Shown here: piece after piece, positions 17,878 through 26,797 of the stretch
Layout of the letters: every line of letters starts with the position of its first letter
Numbering within the stretch: position 1 is the first letter of the stretch
NCBI RefSeq assembly: GCF_002153605.1
Contig: NZ_JOPG01000017.1
Location: 1-64,000, forward strand
Origin: Acetobacter malorum
GTDB taxonomy: Bacteria; Pseudomonadota; Alphaproteobacteria; Acetobacterales; Acetobacteraceae
DNA length: 64,000 nt
Direction: 5' to 3'
Program-made: the position numbers and the translations under genes
Notes under the pieces: model-generated
What the model was told of the DNA's origin: nothing
Database searches by the model: none
Seen by the model: the letters and a program-made list of their open reading frames with translations, nothing else

Positions 17878-18903
17878 TTACTTCAAGGATCCAATGCCAA
17901 GAGAGCCATCCTGCGGGGCGGCTTCGGGCGTTTGCGTGTCCGCCGGTGCGGAGGAGGCGGGTTCCGCTGCGTCGGCAGCCATATCGGCAGCGTCATCAAG
18001 GAAGTCTGACGTCGGGATAAAAAACAGCGTTCCGGTGACAGCAGTGCTGACATCCAGAAGCCTGTCGTAATTCCCGGCAGGTTTCCCAACAAACATGTTT
18101 TGCAGCATTTGTTCCGTGCGGGCAGGGGAACAGGAATAGCCGATAAAATAGGTGCCAAACTCGCCTTTGCCCACTTCACCAAACGGCATGTTGTCACGCA
18201 CGATCTGAAGCTGCTGGCCGTTTTCTTCAATATTGGTCAGCACATTATGCGCGTAGCTGGGCTTGGCTGCATCCTGTAGCTCAATATCAGAAACCTTCTT
18301 GCGGCCAATGATATGTTCCTGAATTTCTGTGGGAATAGCGTCCCATTTCTTCAGGTTATGCAGGTATTTCTGCACAATCACATAGCTGCCGCCTGCAAAG
18401 GCCGGGTCTTCATCACCAATCAGGGTTGCAACTTTAGCGGCCTGACCTTCCGGATTTTCCGTGCCGTCCACAAAGCCCAGCAGATCACGGGAGTCGAAAT
18501 ATTTGAACCCATGCACCTCATCAATCACCACGGCGGCCCCTTCCAGCCGGGAGACAATGGCCGCGGCCAGCTCAAAGCACAGGTCCATGCGGGTGGCGCG
18601 GATATGGAAGAGGAAATCGCCCGGTGTGGAGGGGGCGTGATGCACGCCATTGATTTCCTGAAACGGGTGCAGCTCTTTGGGGCGCGGCTGGCCAAACAGG
18701 CGGTCCCACGCGTGGGAACCAATGCCGGTAATGCAGCTCAGCCGACCATCGGGAATACGGAAGCCCACCCCGCGCACGAGGGAGGAGAGATCTGCGAGCA
18801 GGTCCACCACCTGCGGATTAACGGACTCATCCTCGTTCAGCGTCAGGACGAGGAAAACAGCGGCCTGAGTCAGTGTTGTATCAACGGGCTGCGGCGTGAC
18901 CAA
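17878..18903 (-). CDS. DyP-type heme peroxidase, encapsulin cargo
   Basis: 341 residues. The distal heme-pocket motif GFVDGTENPEG is visible, as are the haem-ligand region PSYAHNVLTNI and the family block LQIVRDNMPFG. The C terminus is an Ala/Pro-rich linker of about 25 residues ending in DGSLGIGSLK, which matches the known encapsulin cargo-loading peptide. The enzyme reduces peroxide with broad electron donors and should be packed inside the shell encoded just downstream. Translation appears to begin at a TTG at 18903, preceded by GGGAG at good spacing; no in-frame ATG is nearby. It is one of the better-supported functional assignments in the window. Confidence 0.94.
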   Translation of the reverse strand: MVTPQPVDTTLTQAAVFLVLTLNEDESVNPQVVDLLADLSSLVRGVGFRIPDGRLSCITGIGSHAWDRLFGQPRPKELHPFQEINGVHHAPSTPGDFLFHIRATRMDLCFELAAAIVSRLEGAAVVIDEVHGFKYFDSRDLLGFVDGTENPEGQAAKVATLIGDEDPAFAGGSYVIVQKYLHNLKKWDAIPTEIQEHIIGRKKVSDIELQDAAKPSYAHNVLTNIEENGQQLQIVRDNMPFGEVGKGEFGTYFIGYSCSPARTEQMLQNMFVGKPAGNYDRLLDVSTAVTGTLFFIPTSDFLDDAADMAADAAEPASSAPADTQTPEAAPQDGSLGIGSLK

Positions 18904-19022
18904 TGGATTGAAACTCCCTGCTTATGGCGCCTGCCTGAAAAAGCAGGTGTATCAGACCATAGGCAGATCGCTTCATCTGGCAAGGGAGAGCAGGGGTGAA
19001 AAAGCAGAATAGCACTGCAAAA

Positions 19023-19077
19023 CCGGCCCCTGATAAATCAGACAGATAAAGCCATAAATCCGATTGTCAGGGGCCGG
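19023..19077. terminator. Long stem-loop between dyp and piuC regions
   Basis: CCGGCCCCTGA (19023-19033) and TCAGGGGCCGG (19067-19077) are perfect 11-base complements, with further AATC/GATT pairing inside. It lies beyond the 3' end of the minus-strand iron operon and upstream of the DyP gene. It probably ends the piuC transcript, though no strong T tract follows on the minus strand. Confidence 0.5.
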
Positions 19078-19093
19078 ATGGGACCGGGGCGTG

Positions 19094-19777
19094 TCAGAGT
19101 TGTGCCCACTGCCTCAACAGGTTGTGATAGGTGGAGGTCAGCCCCAGCACGGCGGCGCTGTCATCGGGCAGAAATTTGCGGGTTTCTATAATAGACAGGT
19201 CGAACTGGTAGAGCAGTGTGCGCTGTGTATCATCCGGCACCATAGACTGGGACCAGAAGAATGAGGCCCAGCGTGAGCCGCGTGTAACCGCACTGACGCT
19301 ATGCAGGCTGCTGGAGGGGTAGAGCACCATATCCCCGGCGGGAAAGCGGACGCTCTGCACGCCAAACGTATCCTGAATCATCAGCTCGCCGCCGTCATAC
19401 TCGTCCAGTTCGCTCAGAAAGAGCGTGGAGGAGACATCCGTCCGCATCCGAAAGCCGGTGCCCGGCACAGGGCGGATAGCGTTGTCCACATGAGCGTGAA
19501 AGCGCATGCCCTCATCATACCGGTTGAAAAGCGGCGGGAAGACACGCAACGGAAGGGCCGCGCTGTTAAAGGTGGGATTGCGGCCAAGGGCGCGGAGAAT
19601 GATCTCGCCCAGTTCCCGCCCTTCCGCACTGTCCTGGGGGATCTGAAGGTTGAATTTCGCCTTGGCGGACTGGTCCCCCGCCGTCACCTTGCCATCGACC
19701 CATTCGGATTTCTCCAGTGTGGCACGGCAATAGGACACTTCTTCTGGTGTCAGAACATTGGGGATATGAACAAGCAT
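19094..19777 (-). CDS. piuC: PKHD-type Fe(II)/2-oxoglutarate hydroxylase PiuC
   Basis: 227 residues, the usual length of the YbiX/PiuC family. The iron ligands are visible as H96-V-D98 (FHAHVD) and H159 (SSLHSV), with R169 as the likely 2-oxoglutarate-binding arginine. PiuC proteins are Fur-controlled and co-occur with catecholate or xenosiderophore receptors in Pseudomonas and enterics. Here it closes an operon with a TonB receptor, a Sel1 protein and a DUF4405 protein. The hydroxylated substrate is not known for the family. The start at 19777 is followed by [14 protein letters not shown], typical of the family. Confidence 0.9.
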   Translation of the reverse strand: MLVHIPNVLTPEEVSYCRATLEKSEWVDGKVTAGDQSAKAKFNLQIPQDSAEGRELGEIILRALGRNPTFNSAALPLRVFPPLFNRYDEGMRFHAHVDNAIRPVPGTGFRMRTDVSSTLFLSELDEYDGGELMIQDTFGVQSVRFPAGDMVLYPSSSLHSVSAVTRGSRWASFFWSQSMVPDDTQRTLLYQFDLSIIETRKFLPDDSAAVLGLTSTYHNLLRQWAQL

Positions 19778-19792
19778 GAGGGCGGGGTCCGT

Positions 19793-20338
19793 TCAGGAAG
19801 GTTGTCTGTTGCCGTGGCGATGTTCACCACCACCACCCTGTTGCGGCAGCAAACTGAGCAGAATGGCAGAGGCCTGCTGCCCGCTGGCCGCGGCAATCTG
19901 GTCCAGTGTGTCGGTCGTGGCATGAACTGTGTAGCCAGAGTGGGTCAGGCGTTCAACCAGATCATCCGGTGAGCGATGCAGCAGAGGGGCCAGATCCGTC
20001 AGCGGAGCCTTTGTCAGCACAGGGAAGACGCGCATGGCCGGATTACCGCCTCTGTGCCCGGAGGTCAGCATAAATCCGCCCGCGGCCACAAAAGAAAGCA
20101 GGCAGGCGGCCAGCATCGATTTATTGCGGAAATACAGCAAAAACTGAGCCCAGTTGCGCCACAGATGCAAAAAGAATGGCACCAGAAGCACCATGCTCAG
20201 CCAGATATGCATGGAATGGAACCAGCCGGACTGCCAGTGGAAAAACAGTGCCGTGCCGGAAATGGCGGAAACAAGAAACAGGCCCGTAATCAACGGGGTC
20301 GAATATTTCCTAATAACCAGATTCATGGAAAACGTCAT
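19793..20338 (-). CDS. DUF4405-type membrane protein
   Basis: 181 residues with three to four hydrophobic helices in the first 120 positions (LITGLFLVSAISGTALFFHW, then MVLLVPFFLHLW, then SMLAACLLSFVAAGGFML). Histidines in WFHSMHIWLS and FLHLWRNW match the pattern of DUF4405, a family proposed to be a flavinylation-associated cytochrome b-like protein. The C-terminal 60 residues are soluble and end in Gly/His/Arg-rich sequence. It lies 15 bases before piuC and 40 after the Sel1 gene. A role in electron delivery for ferric-siderophore reduction is an inference from context. Confidence 0.72.
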   Translation of the reverse strand: MTFSMNLVIRKYSTPLITGLFLVSAISGTALFFHWQSGWFHSMHIWLSMVLLVPFFLHLWRNWAQFLLYFRNKSMLAACLLSFVAAGGFMLTSGHRGGNPAMRVFPVLTKAPLTDLAPLLHRSPDDLVERLTHSGYTVHATTDTLDQIAAASGQQASAILLSLLPQQGGGGEHRHGNRQPS

Positions 20339-20378
20339 CCTGTGGGGGCATATACGCGGTTAGAGGGGCAAGGCTGTA

Positions 20379-21083
20379 TCAGCGCGCAGAGGCAACCCGC
20401 CAGCGCTGGCCGGCTTGTTCTGCAATGGCACGCAGGCGCGGGTCTGTCTGACCCTGCAATATGGTTTCAAGAGCTTTGAACACATCGCAAAATCCCTCTT
20501 CCAGCGCGCGGGAAAACCACTTTATGGCAGGTTCGGGACGACCGGAAGACAAATCGTTGCGGGCCAGGTTAAGGTAGCCCCAGCAGTCCCCGCATTCTGC
20601 GGCAGCAAGAAAGAAATCCTGCGCCTTTTCCGGCTCCAGCTCAGGGAGGCGACCGCTTTCCGCAATCAAGCCCAGCATGTTGAACGCTTTTGAAACACCG
20701 TTTTGTGCGGAAGAAATATAAAGAGCGTACGCTTTTCTGATGTCCTGAGGCACACCTTCGCCAGCCAGATACAGGTCGGCGAGGTTAAACATAGCCCATC
20801 CATCTCCATCGGCGGCAGCCTGTGTAAAATAGGCGCTGGCTGCCACCGGGTTACGCGGGACACCCCAGCCACGCTCGTAGGCGCGGCCCAGCATGTTCAG
20901 CGCACGTGCATCACCGGATCGGGATGCAACCTCAAACATGCTGAAGGCTTCGGCGGGTTTCCCCTTGTCCAGACAAATCTGGCCTAAAAGCAACTGCATG
21001 GTAACAGGTGAGAGAGGGGCCGAGGAGGCAGAGGGGGAGGAAGCCCCCCTCTCCTTTGGTCGTTCAGCCAGAACCAGTGTCAT
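20379..21083 (-). CDS. Sel1/tetratricopeptide-repeat protein of the piu operon
   Basis: 234 residues from the ATG at 21083, just 4 bases after the receptor stop; an upstream in-frame start at 21104 would overlap the receptor. At least three Sel1-type repeats are visible (ALNMLGRAYERGWGVPRNPV, AMFNLADLYLAGEGVPQDIR, AFNMLGLIAESGRLPELEPE). No signal peptide is obvious. A Sel1 gene beside piuA and piuC is also known in Pseudomonas, so the linkage is conserved. Its job there is not established; protein-protein scaffolding is the usual role of the repeat. Confidence 0.82.
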   Translation of the reverse strand: MTLVLAERPKERGASSPSASSAPLSPVTMQLLLGQICLDKGKPAEAFSMFEVASRSGDARALNMLGRAYERGWGVPRNPVAASAYFTQAAADGDGWAMFNLADLYLAGEGVPQDIRKAYALYISSAQNGVSKAFNMLGLIAESGRLPELEPEKAQDFFLAAAECGDCWGYLNLARNDLSSGRPEPAIKWFSRALEEGFCDVFKALETILQGQTDPRLRAIAEQAGQRWRVASAR

Positions 21084-21087
21084 AGGG

Positions 21088-23397
21088 TTAGAACGACACC
21101 CCAACGTTGCCGATGAAATACCGCCCGGACGCCGGAACCACGCGGGAGCCGGAGAAGGAGGAAGAATAGTTCAGGCGGTTGGTAATGTTGTTGGCGTTAA
21201 AGGATACACGGTAATGCTTGAAATCCCATGACAGCATGCCGTTCAGCACGAAGTTATGCGGAATACGGGCTGTATTTGTCGTATCCGGACCGGCCCAGTA
21301 AGCGGAAGAATACTGTGCCCCACCGCCAATTTTCAGTGTGCCCCATTCGGGGTTCAGGATCAGGCGGGAGAGGTCATAGGAGCTCCAGACCGACATGGAG
21401 TTATGCGGAACCTGCGGTGCCGTCTTGCCATTGTCCCCGGTGGTGCTGTGCGTCACAATGCCGTCCATGTAGGAATAGGAGGCAAAAACCTGCCAGTCCT
21501 GCGTGATCTTGCCGGTCGCACTCAGCTCGACACCGCGGACACGGCGCCCGCTACCAGAGTCGGAAAAACCGGTTTCCATATCGCCATTCACGTCATAGTA
21601 GCGGGAATTGTTTTCGCTGATCTGGAAGAACGCAACCGTGGTGCCAAGGCGTTTGTGGAAGAAATCAGACTTGTTCCCGACTTCAAACAGGTCGCTCCGC
21701 TGCGGGGAAAGATTCACACCCTTCTGCGCGACGTCCCCGGCCTGCGGTTTGACGGTCACCAGAGAGGAAACGTCCGTGCCCACCGGCTTATAGGACCGGG
21801 CAAAGGTGAAGTAGAAGGAGGTGTTTTTAACGGGGGAATACATGATGCTGGCGGAGGGGCTCCAGCGATCAGACTTCTGCTCGGCGCGCCCCTGCGCTGC
21901 TGTTGAGCGTTTGTAATAGGTGCTGCTGAAAGAATCCCAGCGGCCTGTGCCGAACAGGGAGAGCTGCTTGGTCAGCTGGATCCGGTCCGCAAAGAAGAGG
22001 CCCAGATCACGCGCGTTTGCATTGCCATACCCGGAATCCGGGAAGCTGAGAGACGTGCCGGGGGAGTTATAGCTGGGATTGATAATGGTCTGGTTGTTGT
22101 TGCGGTTGGTAAAGCTGCCCGGCCAGCGAGAGTCACTGGCGTAGTTGATATCAACACCTGCCTTGATGTCATGATGCATGAAGCCGGTCTTGAATTGAGA
22201 CCGTCCCATCAGGATGTTTTGCACACCCCAGCCTTCCTGACGATACGCCGCACCACCCCCTGCGCCATAGGGTAGGGCATAGTTCTGGCCGGAAAGGATG
22301 GCGTTTGCGCATGCGCCGGAGCAGGCGGCAGGCGTTGTGGCAGTGTAGTCACGGTTATACAGGCTGAGCCGTGTATCGTTGGTGATGGTCAGCCAGCGGG
22401 AGACTTCTGACTTAAGGGCGGAAGTCAGCGTGTGGATGTTGGAGCGGTCAAAGTCAAAGTTGCGGGTGTAGCTGGTGTTGCGGGGCACACCATATTCCGT
22501 GATCGGGCGGTAAATGCCGTTCACCTGAATCATGCTGACGCCATAATCCGGTTTACTGTCACTGTTCAGCCACTGCCACGTTAGATGCCAGGAGGTTTTG
22601 CTGCGCAGCCCGACGCCAAAGTCCACCGCCGCGCCGTAGCGGTTGGAGGTGACATTATTCCGGTCCACCACATCCTGCTTGTTGAACATGCCGTTCACAC
22701 GAATGGCCATGTCATCATTGATCTGGTAGTTGATGTCCCCAACACCACGGAACAGTGGGCCACTGCCAAAAGACTGATCGTAATTATAGGAATTTCCCAG
22801 ATGCGCATGTTTCTGGGTCTGGTTGATTACGCCGCCGACGTTCCCCGCCCCAAAATACTCGCCTGATGGCCCCTTGATAACTTCCACGCTGTCCGTATTG
22901 AACACATCGCGGGTGTAGGTGCCAAAATCCCGCAGGCCGTCCGTATAGATATCCTGCCGCGCCTGCAGGCCACGGATGCGGAACTGGTCCCCGTTCAGGC
23001 CGCCTGCGCCTTCCCCGGTGGAGAGTGTGATGCCGGGCACGTTGCTCAGCGCCTGATCCAGCGTGAAGGCCCGCTGCTGCTTCATCAGCTCCTGCGGCAC
23101 AACCGTAATGGTCTGCGGCGTATCGCGCACGGAGCCGGGCATACGGGAAATATTGAGTGTCTGGCTGTTGGTATTGCCAGCACTGTAAGACGCTGCGTCA
23201 GAATCATCATGATGGCCACCCACACGCACCGCTGGCAGCTTGATGGTGGTGTCGGTCGTGGCGGGCTGAGGGGGCTGCGTCGTGTCGTCTGCGTGGGCTT
23301 GTTCTGTAGCGCCCAGCCCGACGGACACACCCAAAGCAACAGCAAGCTGAAGGCCAATGCCCTGTGATGGCGGAAGGGGCAACTCTGTGCGACTCAT
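21088..23397 (-). CDS. TonB-dependent siderophore receptor (PiuA/Fiu-like context)
   Basis: 769 residues from the ATG at 23397, which has AGGAG upstream; the frame is open further but lacks a better start. The signal peptide ends around EQAHADD. The plug has TLDQALSNVPGITLSTGEGA, QFRIRGLQARQDIYTDGLRD and VEVIKGPSGEYFG. The barrel ends in YFIGNVGVSF with the terminal Phe needed for outer-membrane insertion. It heads the operon with Sel1, DUF4405 and piuC. A Fur-box-like site lies about 90 bases before the start. The ligand is inferred to be a catecholate or other ferric siderophore from the piuC linkage. Confidence 0.9.
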   Translation of the reverse strand: MSRTELPLPPSQGIGLQLAVALGVSVGLGATEQAHADDTTQPPQPATTDTTIKLPAVRVGGHHDDSDAASYSAGNTNSQTLNISRMPGSVRDTPQTITVVPQELMKQQRAFTLDQALSNVPGITLSTGEGAGGLNGDQFRIRGLQARQDIYTDGLRDFGTYTRDVFNTDSVEVIKGPSGEYFGAGNVGGVINQTQKHAHLGNSYNYDQSFGSGPLFRGVGDINYQINDDMAIRVNGMFNKQDVVDRNNVTSNRYGAAVDFGVGLRSKTSWHLTWQWLNSDSKPDYGVSMIQVNGIYRPITEYGVPRNTSYTRNFDFDRSNIHTLTSALKSEVSRWLTITNDTRLSLYNRDYTATTPAACSGACANAILSGQNYALPYGAGGGAAYRQEGWGVQNILMGRSQFKTGFMHHDIKAGVDINYASDSRWPGSFTNRNNNQTIINPSYNSPGTSLSFPDSGYGNANARDLGLFFADRIQLTKQLSLFGTGRWDSFSSTYYKRSTAAQGRAEQKSDRWSPSASIMYSPVKNTSFYFTFARSYKPVGTDVSSLVTVKPQAGDVAQKGVNLSPQRSDLFEVGNKSDFFHKRLGTTVAFFQISENNSRYYDVNGDMETGFSDSGSGRRVRGVELSATGKITQDWQVFASYSYMDGIVTHSTTGDNGKTAPQVPHNSMSVWSSYDLSRLILNPEWGTLKIGGGAQYSSAYWAGPDTTNTARIPHNFVLNGMLSWDFKHYRVSFNANNITNRLNYSSSFSGSRVVPASGRYFIGNVGVSF

Positions 23398-23484
23398 GCG
23401 TCGTGCTCCTGATGAACCATGCTGCCGGTTCGTATGGTGGAAGTAAGGAATGCGGGCTTTTGATATGAGGTCCGATGCTAAGAT

Positions 23485-23503
23485 GCAAATGATTATCAAT
23501 AAC
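23485..23503 (-). promoter_or_regulatory. Fur-box-like site for the siderophore receptor operon
   Basis: The minus strand reads GTTATTGATAATCATTTGC, which matches the 19-base Fur consensus GATAATGATAATCATTATC at 15 positions by eye. It lies about 90 bases upstream of the receptor start, where a promoter would be expected. Iron-repressed expression of the piu-like operon follows. Confidence 0.7.
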
Positions 23504-23699
23504 TAAATGGGGCGTTTTCCCGGTGTGTGGCGCAGCCGCCACAGGGGAGAGAGGGGCACAAAAAAGTGAGACTCTTAAACCGAAATTGAAAATATACAAT
23601 ATTTCAATAAGTTATATCGGGTCCCGCAGCCGGACCTCCATGTGCCGTGCGGCAACAGGCTTTGCCACATTTTATGCGGGGGTAGATTTTTCTCTATAT

Positions 23700-23718
23700 G
23701 ATAGTGATTCTCACTTGC
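23700..23718 (+). promoter_or_regulatory. Fur-box-like site before exbB
   Basis: GATAGTGATTCTCACTTGC matches the 19-base Fur consensus at about 13 positions and contains the common GTGAGAATCAC-type core on the other strand. It lies about 115 bases before exbB. With the site at 23485 it makes the 437-base divergent gap 23398-23834 a two-way iron-responsive control region; no gene was seen in that gap. Confidence 0.58.
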
Positions 23719-23834
23719 ATGATGGTGGAGGCCTTGTTATCGCTGGCCTGATTGTCCCCGCAGGAAAAGCCGTTATGCGGCCGCTTTCTGCGTGGTTTCC
23801 CGCCTGACATCGTTGTAAACGCGCAGGATTTTTC

Positions 23835-24590
23835 ATGCCTTCATCACCCGTTTCCCTCGTGAATGCTGTCTCTCTTTCTCCATGGGAGATGTTTTTGAAC
23901 GCAGGCCCGGTTGTGCGCTGTGTGATGCTGCTGCTGGCTTTTGCCAGTCTGGTGACATGGACAATCCTGATTGCAAAAACTGTGGAAATTGTCCGTTTGC
24001 GGCGCGAACTTTCTCAGGCTGAAGACAATCTGGAGCAGGCGGAAACGCTGGAACGGGGCGAGGTTCTCACGCAGGACTGCCGTATTGCCCGCACTCTTGT
24101 CGTGGCGGCGGAAACGGAGCGGATGCGCTCTGTCGATATCCCGGATGATGAGGACGGGCTGAAAGAGCGTATCGTCCTGCATCTGGAGCGGCTGGAAGCC
24201 GCAGAAGGCCGCCGACTGCTACGTGGCACAGGCCTTCTGGCCACCATCGGCGCGACGTCTCCGTTTATTGGTCTGTTTGGTACGGTGTGGGGGATCATGT
24301 CCTCCTTCACCGGTATTGCTGCGGCTAAAGCGACCAGTCTGGCGGTTGTAGCTCCCGGCATTGCCGAGGCCCTTCTGGCAACGGCGCTGGGGCTGGTGGC
24401 TGCTATTCCTGCTGTTATTATCTACAACCATCTGGCGCGCCAGTCTGCCGGGTGCCGTGCACAGGTGGCGGATATTACGTCGCTTATCATGCGTCTGGTC
24501 TCGCGGGATCTGGGGCGTCTGCGTGCCCAGCGGGCGCGGGGCACAGTGGTGCGCTTTAGTCAGCGTGACCATCAGGCCGTGGCGGAATAG
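23835..24590 (+). CDS. exbB: ExbB/TolQ-type proton channel protein
   Basis: 251 residues. One N-terminal membrane helix (CVMLLLAFASLVTWTILIA) is followed by a charged coiled cytoplasmic region. The conserved MotA/TolQ/ExbB core follows (LLATIGATSPFIGLFGTVWG then AVVAPGIAEALLATALGLVA). It forms the proton-conducting motor with ExbD that powers TonB. It is directly followed by exbD and tonB and diverges from the siderophore receptor. CAGGA lies 7 bases before the ATG. Confidence 0.95.
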   Translation: MPSSPVSLVNAVSLSPWEMFLNAGPVVRCVMLLLAFASLVTWTILIAKTVEIVRLRRELSQAEDNLEQAETLERGEVLTQDCRIARTLVVAAETERMRSVDIPDDEDGLKERIVLHLERLEAAEGRRLLRGTGLLATIGATSPFIGLFGTVWGIMSSFTGIAAAKATSLAVVAPGIAEALLATALGLVAAIPAVIIYNHLARQSAGCRAQVADITSLIMRLVSRDLGRLRAQRARGTVVRFSQRDHQAVAE

Positions 24591-24599
24591 GGGGCGCAG

Positions 24600-25046
24600 A
24601 TGGCCATTCGTATCCGGCATGCGGACGAGACGCTGAAAGAAGCGCATGAGATCAACGTCACACCGTTTATTGATGTCATGCTGGTGTTGCTGGTCATTTT
24701 CATGGTCACGGCCCCGTTGACGACGGTAAATGTGCCGGTCGATCTGCCTTCCTCAACCGAAAAACCAGCCCCCCGCCCGGATGATCCGGTGTTCCTGACC
24801 GTTAAAGCCGACCACGGCCTTGCGGTGGGGGAAGAGGATGTTGCGGCAGAAGCCCTGCCGTCCGCACTCGCTACTGTGACAAAAGGGAACAAGGACCAGC
24901 GTATTTTCCTGCGTGCTGACAAAACGGTGGATTATGGCACGCTGATGAGCGTGATGGATAAGCTCCGCTCTGCCGGCTATCTCAAGGTCGCTCTGGTCAA
25001 CCTGCAAGGGCAGGAGGAAGGGGCCGAAGCCGGGGCGGCTCCATGA
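24600..25046 (+). CDS. exbD: ExbD/TolR-type protein
   Basis: 148 residues. The single membrane helix INVTPFIDVMLVLLVIFMVT includes the conserved proton-binding Asp of the family, and the remainder is a periplasmic domain (LRADKTVDYGTLMSVMDKLR). It starts 9 bases after exbB. Its stop overlaps the tonB start (ATGA), so the three motor genes are translationally coupled. Confidence 0.95.
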   Translation: MAIRIRHADETLKEAHEINVTPFIDVMLVLLVIFMVTAPLTTVNVPVDLPSSTEKPAPRPDDPVFLTVKADHGLAVGEEDVAAEALPSALATVTKGNKDQRIFLRADKTVDYGTLMSVMDKLRSAGYLKVALVNLQGQEEGAEAGAAP

Positions 25047-25906
25047 GTGCGACCCTGACTGATGGGAGCGGAGTGACCACTGCACATTCAGGGGCCTTTG
25101 CCGCCTGGCGTGCGGAACAACTGCGCAGCGCGCGGAAGGAAGAGCAGCGCCGCTGGGGTGTTTCTCTGCTGGTGGTGCTGGCTGTAACTGGTGGTGTGGT
25201 GGGGGCCGTTCTGCGTCTTCCGCCTGCGGAACTCCCGGTTTCCGAACCGCCTCCCGCCGCGATCGCGATTGATCTGGCCCCCGAACCCGTTTCCACGCCA
25301 GCACCCGTTTCCGATGTGCCGCCCGGTCCGCAGCAAACCCTTTCCACCCCAGCCCCCGCGCCGGAAGAGCCGCCCAAGGTTTCCGCGCCTCCATCTCCCG
25401 CACCCAATCCGCCTGTTCCGGTGCCTAAACCGGAAAAGCAGCATAAGGTTGTGAAAAAATCCAAACCCGCCCCTGTCTTAAAAAAGCCTGTGCCGGACAA
25501 AACACCGCCTGCGGACCAGACAACAGCCCCACCCGCGGCGGAAGCGCCTCCGGCTTTAAATCAGGCCGCGCCTGCGCCGGGAGCATCGTCCTCGCACGCG
25601 TCCCAAAGCCCGGCAACATGGCAGGGGGCACTTCTGGCCCGGCTTGAGCGGTATAAACGCTACCCGGCGGAGGCTATGGCGGACCATCAGGAAGGTGTGC
25701 CCATGCTGCATTTTGCCATGGACCGCCACGGGCATGTGCTCTCAGCCCATATCCAGCGTGGTTCAGGCCATACTCTGCTGGATCAGGAAGCTCTGGCGCT
25801 GGTGCGCCGTGCGGAGCCGCTGCCCAGTCCGCCCGACAGTGTGGTGGGCAATCCGGTAGTGCTGACGGTGCCCATTGAATTCTATATGGAGCAGGAGGGG
25901 CATTGA
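25043..25906 (+). CDS. tonB: TonB energy-transducing protein
   Basis: 287 residues. A short cytoplasmic N terminus is followed by one membrane helix (VSLLVVLAVTGGVVGAVLRL). A long Pro-rich periplasmic spacer runs from about 60 to 190, with Lys-Pro repeats such as PVPKPEKQ. The C-terminal TonB fold starts at YPAEAMADHQEG and ends in VPIEFYMEQ. It contacts the TonB boxes of the outer-membrane receptors. Four TonB receptors are encoded in this window, all of which it may serve. Confidence 0.93.
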   Translation: MSATLTDGSGVTTAHSGAFAAWRAEQLRSARKEEQRRWGVSLLVVLAVTGGVVGAVLRLPPAELPVSEPPPAAIAIDLAPEPVSTPAPVSDVPPGPQQTLSTPAPAPEEPPKVSAPPSPAPNPPVPVPKPEKQHKVVKKSKPAPVLKKPVPDKTPPADQTTAPPAAEAPPALNQAAPAPGASSSHASQSPATWQGALLARLERYKRYPAEAMADHQEGVPMLHFAMDRHGHVLSAHIQRGSGHTLLDQEALALVRRAEPLPSPPDSVVGNPVVLTVPIEFYMEQEGH

Positions 25907-26036
25907 GGGCGCAGGCGGTCTGATCCCGTTCTCAATTCGGCGTCATGCGTGGGAAGGGGATTCCTTCCGGGCAGAAGTGTCTGTAAAAGCACATTTTAAC
26001 CTGGGCCCCTTGCCGCAACTGAGTGATCTGTTCCGT

Positions 26037-26669
26037 ATGCCAGCATCTTCAACCACGGTACGCCGTCGCACACAGGCTGACCGCAGTGCGGCCACACGGA
26101 CAAAAATCATTCACGCGACCGTCACTCTGCTACAAACACAGGGATATGCCGCCACCACTATCCAGCGCATTGCCAAAGTGGCCGGCGTCAGTCTGGGGGC
26201 GTTGCAGCATCATTATCCGGCCAAGGCCCAGATTATGGCCATGGTGCTGCGGCATTATGCCCTCAAGCGCACACGGCTTTATCGGCCTGCCATGCGGCGT
26301 AAAAGCCAGCCGGAACAGCGGGTAGACGCCATGCTGGACGCCATGTGGACTTTGGTGACAGAGGGCCCGGATTTTATCGCCACAGTGGAAATTGAGCTCG
26401 CCCGGCGGAGTGACCCGGAGCTGGCAGCGGCCACTGAGCCTGTGCTGGCCCGCATTGATCAGTTTATGACACGCTGGCTTTCCGGCAGGCAGCATGGCCA
26501 GCCGGACCCGAAGTTTGTCACGCTGCGTCTGCTTAACTCAACGTTCCTGCGGGGTGTCGCTATTGAGATCGCGCGGGGCACCCCCCTGAGTGATCTGCAA
26601 GAGGCGTATCAGATCTGGTGCGGGTTTTCCCGGGCGGAACTGCTGAAGATCGTCAAAGAAACAACCTGA
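26037..26669 (+). CDS. TetR-family transcriptional regulator
   Basis: 210 residues from the ATG at 26037. The frame is open further upstream, overlapping tonB, but that leader has no family similarity. The N-terminal helix-turn-helix is clear: RTKIIHATVTLLQTQGYAAT then IQRIAKVAGVSLGALQHHYP. The ligand-binding C-terminal part is diverged, as usual. It lies 130 bases after tonB on the same strand. It may regulate the adjacent genes or act elsewhere; nothing in the sequence decides. Confidence 0.87.
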   Translation: MPASSTTVRRRTQADRSAATRTKIIHATVTLLQTQGYAATTIQRIAKVAGVSLGALQHHYPAKAQIMAMVLRHYALKRTRLYRPAMRRKSQPEQRVDAMLDAMWTLVTEGPDFIATVEIELARRSDPELAAATEPVLARIDQFMTRWLSGRQHGQPDPKFVTLRLLNSTFLRGVAIEIARGTPLSDLQEAYQIWCGFSRAELLKIVKETT

Positions 26670-26797
26670 CGGCAGAAAGCCAATAAATGTCTTGACGACT
26701 CATAAACAAGTAGGACGTATTGTTTGTTATACAAGCTTCCGGGGCGGCCTTCCTGAGGGAAGGGCGGTCTGAACGCCAGAAAGGGTATAACGTGACG

